Source of the DNA: Conus ventricosus
Lineage: Eukaryota; Mollusca; Gastropoda; Neogastropoda; Conidae
DNA length: 64,000 nucleotides
Reading direction: 5' to 3'
NCBI GenBank assembly: GCA_018398815.1
Contig: JAFLJL010013946.1
Location: 35,001-99,000, forward strand
The notes beneath the pieces are model-generated. The model was given only the letters and a program-made list of their open reading frames with translations. It did not search any database and had not been told where the DNA came from. Shown piece by piece: positions 61,529-64,000 of the stretch (the first letter of the stretch is position 1; every line of letters begins with the position of its first letter). Made by a program: the position numbers and the translations under genes.

Positions 61529-61926
61529 GTAAAATATTAAGGTTAACTCATTAAAGCAACTCTAGCCGTGGTAATGGTCAAAAGGTCACGACAAACAGAT
61601 TTTGGTGTATTGTCTGGGCCTTCAGTCTTGTTAGCATGACACAATAATTTACTTCACTTTACTTTCGTGACGTTGTAAGTAGCAAACGAAGATGGTTGTG
61701 GCTCGAAACTTCTCAGAATTATGGTGTTTGAAATCTGTGCCAGTTTTCCTGTTTATAGACTTTGTGGGTTTTTCAACAGTTTAACTTTACAACACATGTA
61801 AGCTAACGCAAAAACGCGTGTCAGAAAGAGCAAAGAGTGTTGTCCAAAGAAAAAAGTTGTTTGTCTCTGGTCACACGACCCTACCTAATTTTTCCTGCCG
61901 ACCCTAGACTATTTCTTTTATTCTCC

Positions 61927-61929
<3 letters not shown>
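61529..61929. other. No recognisable gene
   Basis: Ordinary spacer. Confidence 0.45.
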
Positions 61930-61977
<48 letters not shown>

Positions 61978-62250
61978 ACACACACACACACACACACGCA
62001 CATACACACACACATACGCGCGTGCGAGCACACACACACACACATACACACACACATACACACAAACACACGCACATACATAAATACACAAATCTCAATA
62101 CGAACACACCCTTACCCTCACATACACTGCAACTTACACACTCACACACACAGACATACACTCGCCCACACACACACGCGCATACACACCCGCACACACA
62201 CACACACGCGCGCGCACGCTCACGCACACGCACACACACACTCATACTCG
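61930..62250. repeat. CA-rich degenerate repeat
   Basis: CA to about 62050, then degenerate CACA/TACA-rich sequence to 62250. Confidence 0.9.
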
Positions 62251-62278
62251 AGCACTCCTACACACAGTGTCAACAACA

Positions 62279-63018
62279 ATGGTGGATCCTGTGCTGAACC
62301 GGAGAACGCAAATTCATTACTACAGGAAGAAGCCCCCCAGCCAGGTGCGACGGGATCAAGAGAGATCGAAGCAGCAGAACAGACGACATGAACAGGGTGG
62401 TGCTAGTCTCGGTACCACTTGTGTCGCGAATGAACTGGCCGTGCCTGACACCGAATTGGATGAACACAGTACACAGCACAGGAGGAACACATCAAGCCGA
62501 CTCGAGATGATGATGACACGTCGCATATTCAGGATACGCTTCTGTGTTTGCATTCCGATCTGTCGAAGTGTAAAAGCAGGGGCCCAGAAATCCACCCGTC
62601 GGACATCGACACAAGTCTGGAGCCTATAGACAAAATTGTCGCTGGTTTTGACACGGGAATGGTTACGGATTATGATGATACTCTGACAGAACGACAGGTG
62701 CAGAGACGATTCCGAGATCAGCACAGAAATAAAGCATTTCGGAAGGTCGTGTTCCATCAAACGGATGATGTGGGTGTGCTGCTGTGTGAATCAGACGACG
62801 TCGTTCTAGAATATTCCTGCGGTCTGTCTTCGGAAGACGATTGCTTATTCTGGTTTGACAAGCAGAAAGAAAGACACATGTCATCGGATGAATGTGTTAA
62901 ACTGGCCTGCCTTCGGAAAGGAAGGCGCATCGGCAACACGAAGCATGCAGAGACCCAAGCATGTGCTCTATGGCGGCTGTACGCTCTCCACGGACTGATC
63001 CAGTTTTACCTGGGGTGA
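62279..63018 (+). pseudogene. Unassigned ORF, basic N-terminus, one frame shift
   Basis: It starts MVDPVLNRRTQIHYYRKKPP at 62279 with the basic run SQVRRDQERSKQQNRRHEQ. A shift near 62450-62485 moves to the frame TRDDDDTSHIQDTLLCLHSD, which stays open to 63018 and ends QACALWRLYALHGLIQFYLG. With one shift repaired it would be about 245 residues. The PPSxxRRDxxR motif recalls small basic ORFs linked to invertebrate retroelements, but I cannot place it in a family. No endonuclease or RT follows within the window. A single frame break may be a sequencing error, so this could be a real gene or exon. Confidence 0.4.
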
Positions 63019-63272
63019 CCGTCGTCTACAGAACTGACAGTGAATTCCAGTGACATTTTCTCGTTCTCGATTTCGTCATGTAAAGTGAAAGAAAAGGACA
63101 TTGCTGTGGTTTCCATGTTAATGAAACCGAAATCGAGTCGCGTTTTGTTGTTGTACATCGTGCCGATTTGCTTTAATGGGCTTTACAGCCTAATAGCATT
63201 AAACTTCGTTCGTTCGTTCGTCCAAACATCAAAGCAATAAGCCTATGGACGAAATAATTTCTACACACACAA

Positions 63273-64000
<728 letters not shown>

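Overview
The window looks like repeat-dominated, mostly intergenic nuclear DNA from an invertebrate, most likely a mollusc. The evidence is very dense CA/GA/TA microsatellites and a mixed retroelement load: several non-LTR LINE lineages, a DIRS tyrosine-recombinase element, Penelope-like elements with hammerhead ribozymes, and Tc1 and Ty3/gypsy pieces. The host assignment is inference. One exon of a probable host gene is supported: a C-type lectin-like exon at about 58.4-58.6 kb, minus strand. There is a 100-N assembly gap at 46666-46765, and long homopolymer-smeared stretches (7.7-13.7 kb, 43.6-45.3 kb, 63.6-63.8 kb) look like poor consensus.

Layout. 0-4.7 kb: minisatellite, simple repeats, an L1/Tx1-like LINE scrap, a SINE-like scrap and two small inverted-repeat elements, one carrying a telomere-type CCCTAA tract between 9-bp direct repeats. 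4.7-18.1 kb: one degenerate CR1-like LINE whose ORF1 carries an SGNH-hydrolase domain. Its ORF1 is split by a 7.6-kb palindromic element with 46/50-matching terminal inverted repeats and arrays of a short motif in opposite orientations around a 158-bp tandem core. 18.6-23.3 kb (minus): a nearly full-length LINE with a 2A-like peptide. 24.5-26.9 kb (minus): a truncated LINE. 27.6-35.0 kb (plus): two copies of a zinc-finger-tailed LINE. The second is split by another LINE with a visible target-site duplication, and a Penelope fragment lies between the copies. 35.6-40.4 kb: a nearly complete DIRS element (gag, RT-RNase H, tyrosine recombinase) with split inverted repeats. 42.2-43.3 kb: a Penelope-like element with GIY-YIG region and hammerhead, starting at a perfect 34-bp fold-back. 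46.8-47.2 kb: half a Tc1-like transposase beside the gap. 48.0-50.3 kb (minus): an L1/Tx1-type LINE. 50.5-53.0 kb: a gypsy RT-RNase H fragment fused to part of an uncharacterised gene, between LTR-like repeats. 53.7-56.9 kb (minus): a broken large gene of an uncharacterised, apparently repeat-borne family. 58.4-64 kb: the lectin exon, a duplicated inverted-motif element, simple repeats and one unassigned ORF.

The genes do not form a host pathway; they are layered mobile elements. The most notable signals are four separate hammerhead ribozyme motifs (23.96, 27.54, 31.44 and 43.28 kb), three of them in Penelope-type termini; the 7.6-kb palindromic element; and several unrelated-looking elements built from iterated inverted short motifs.
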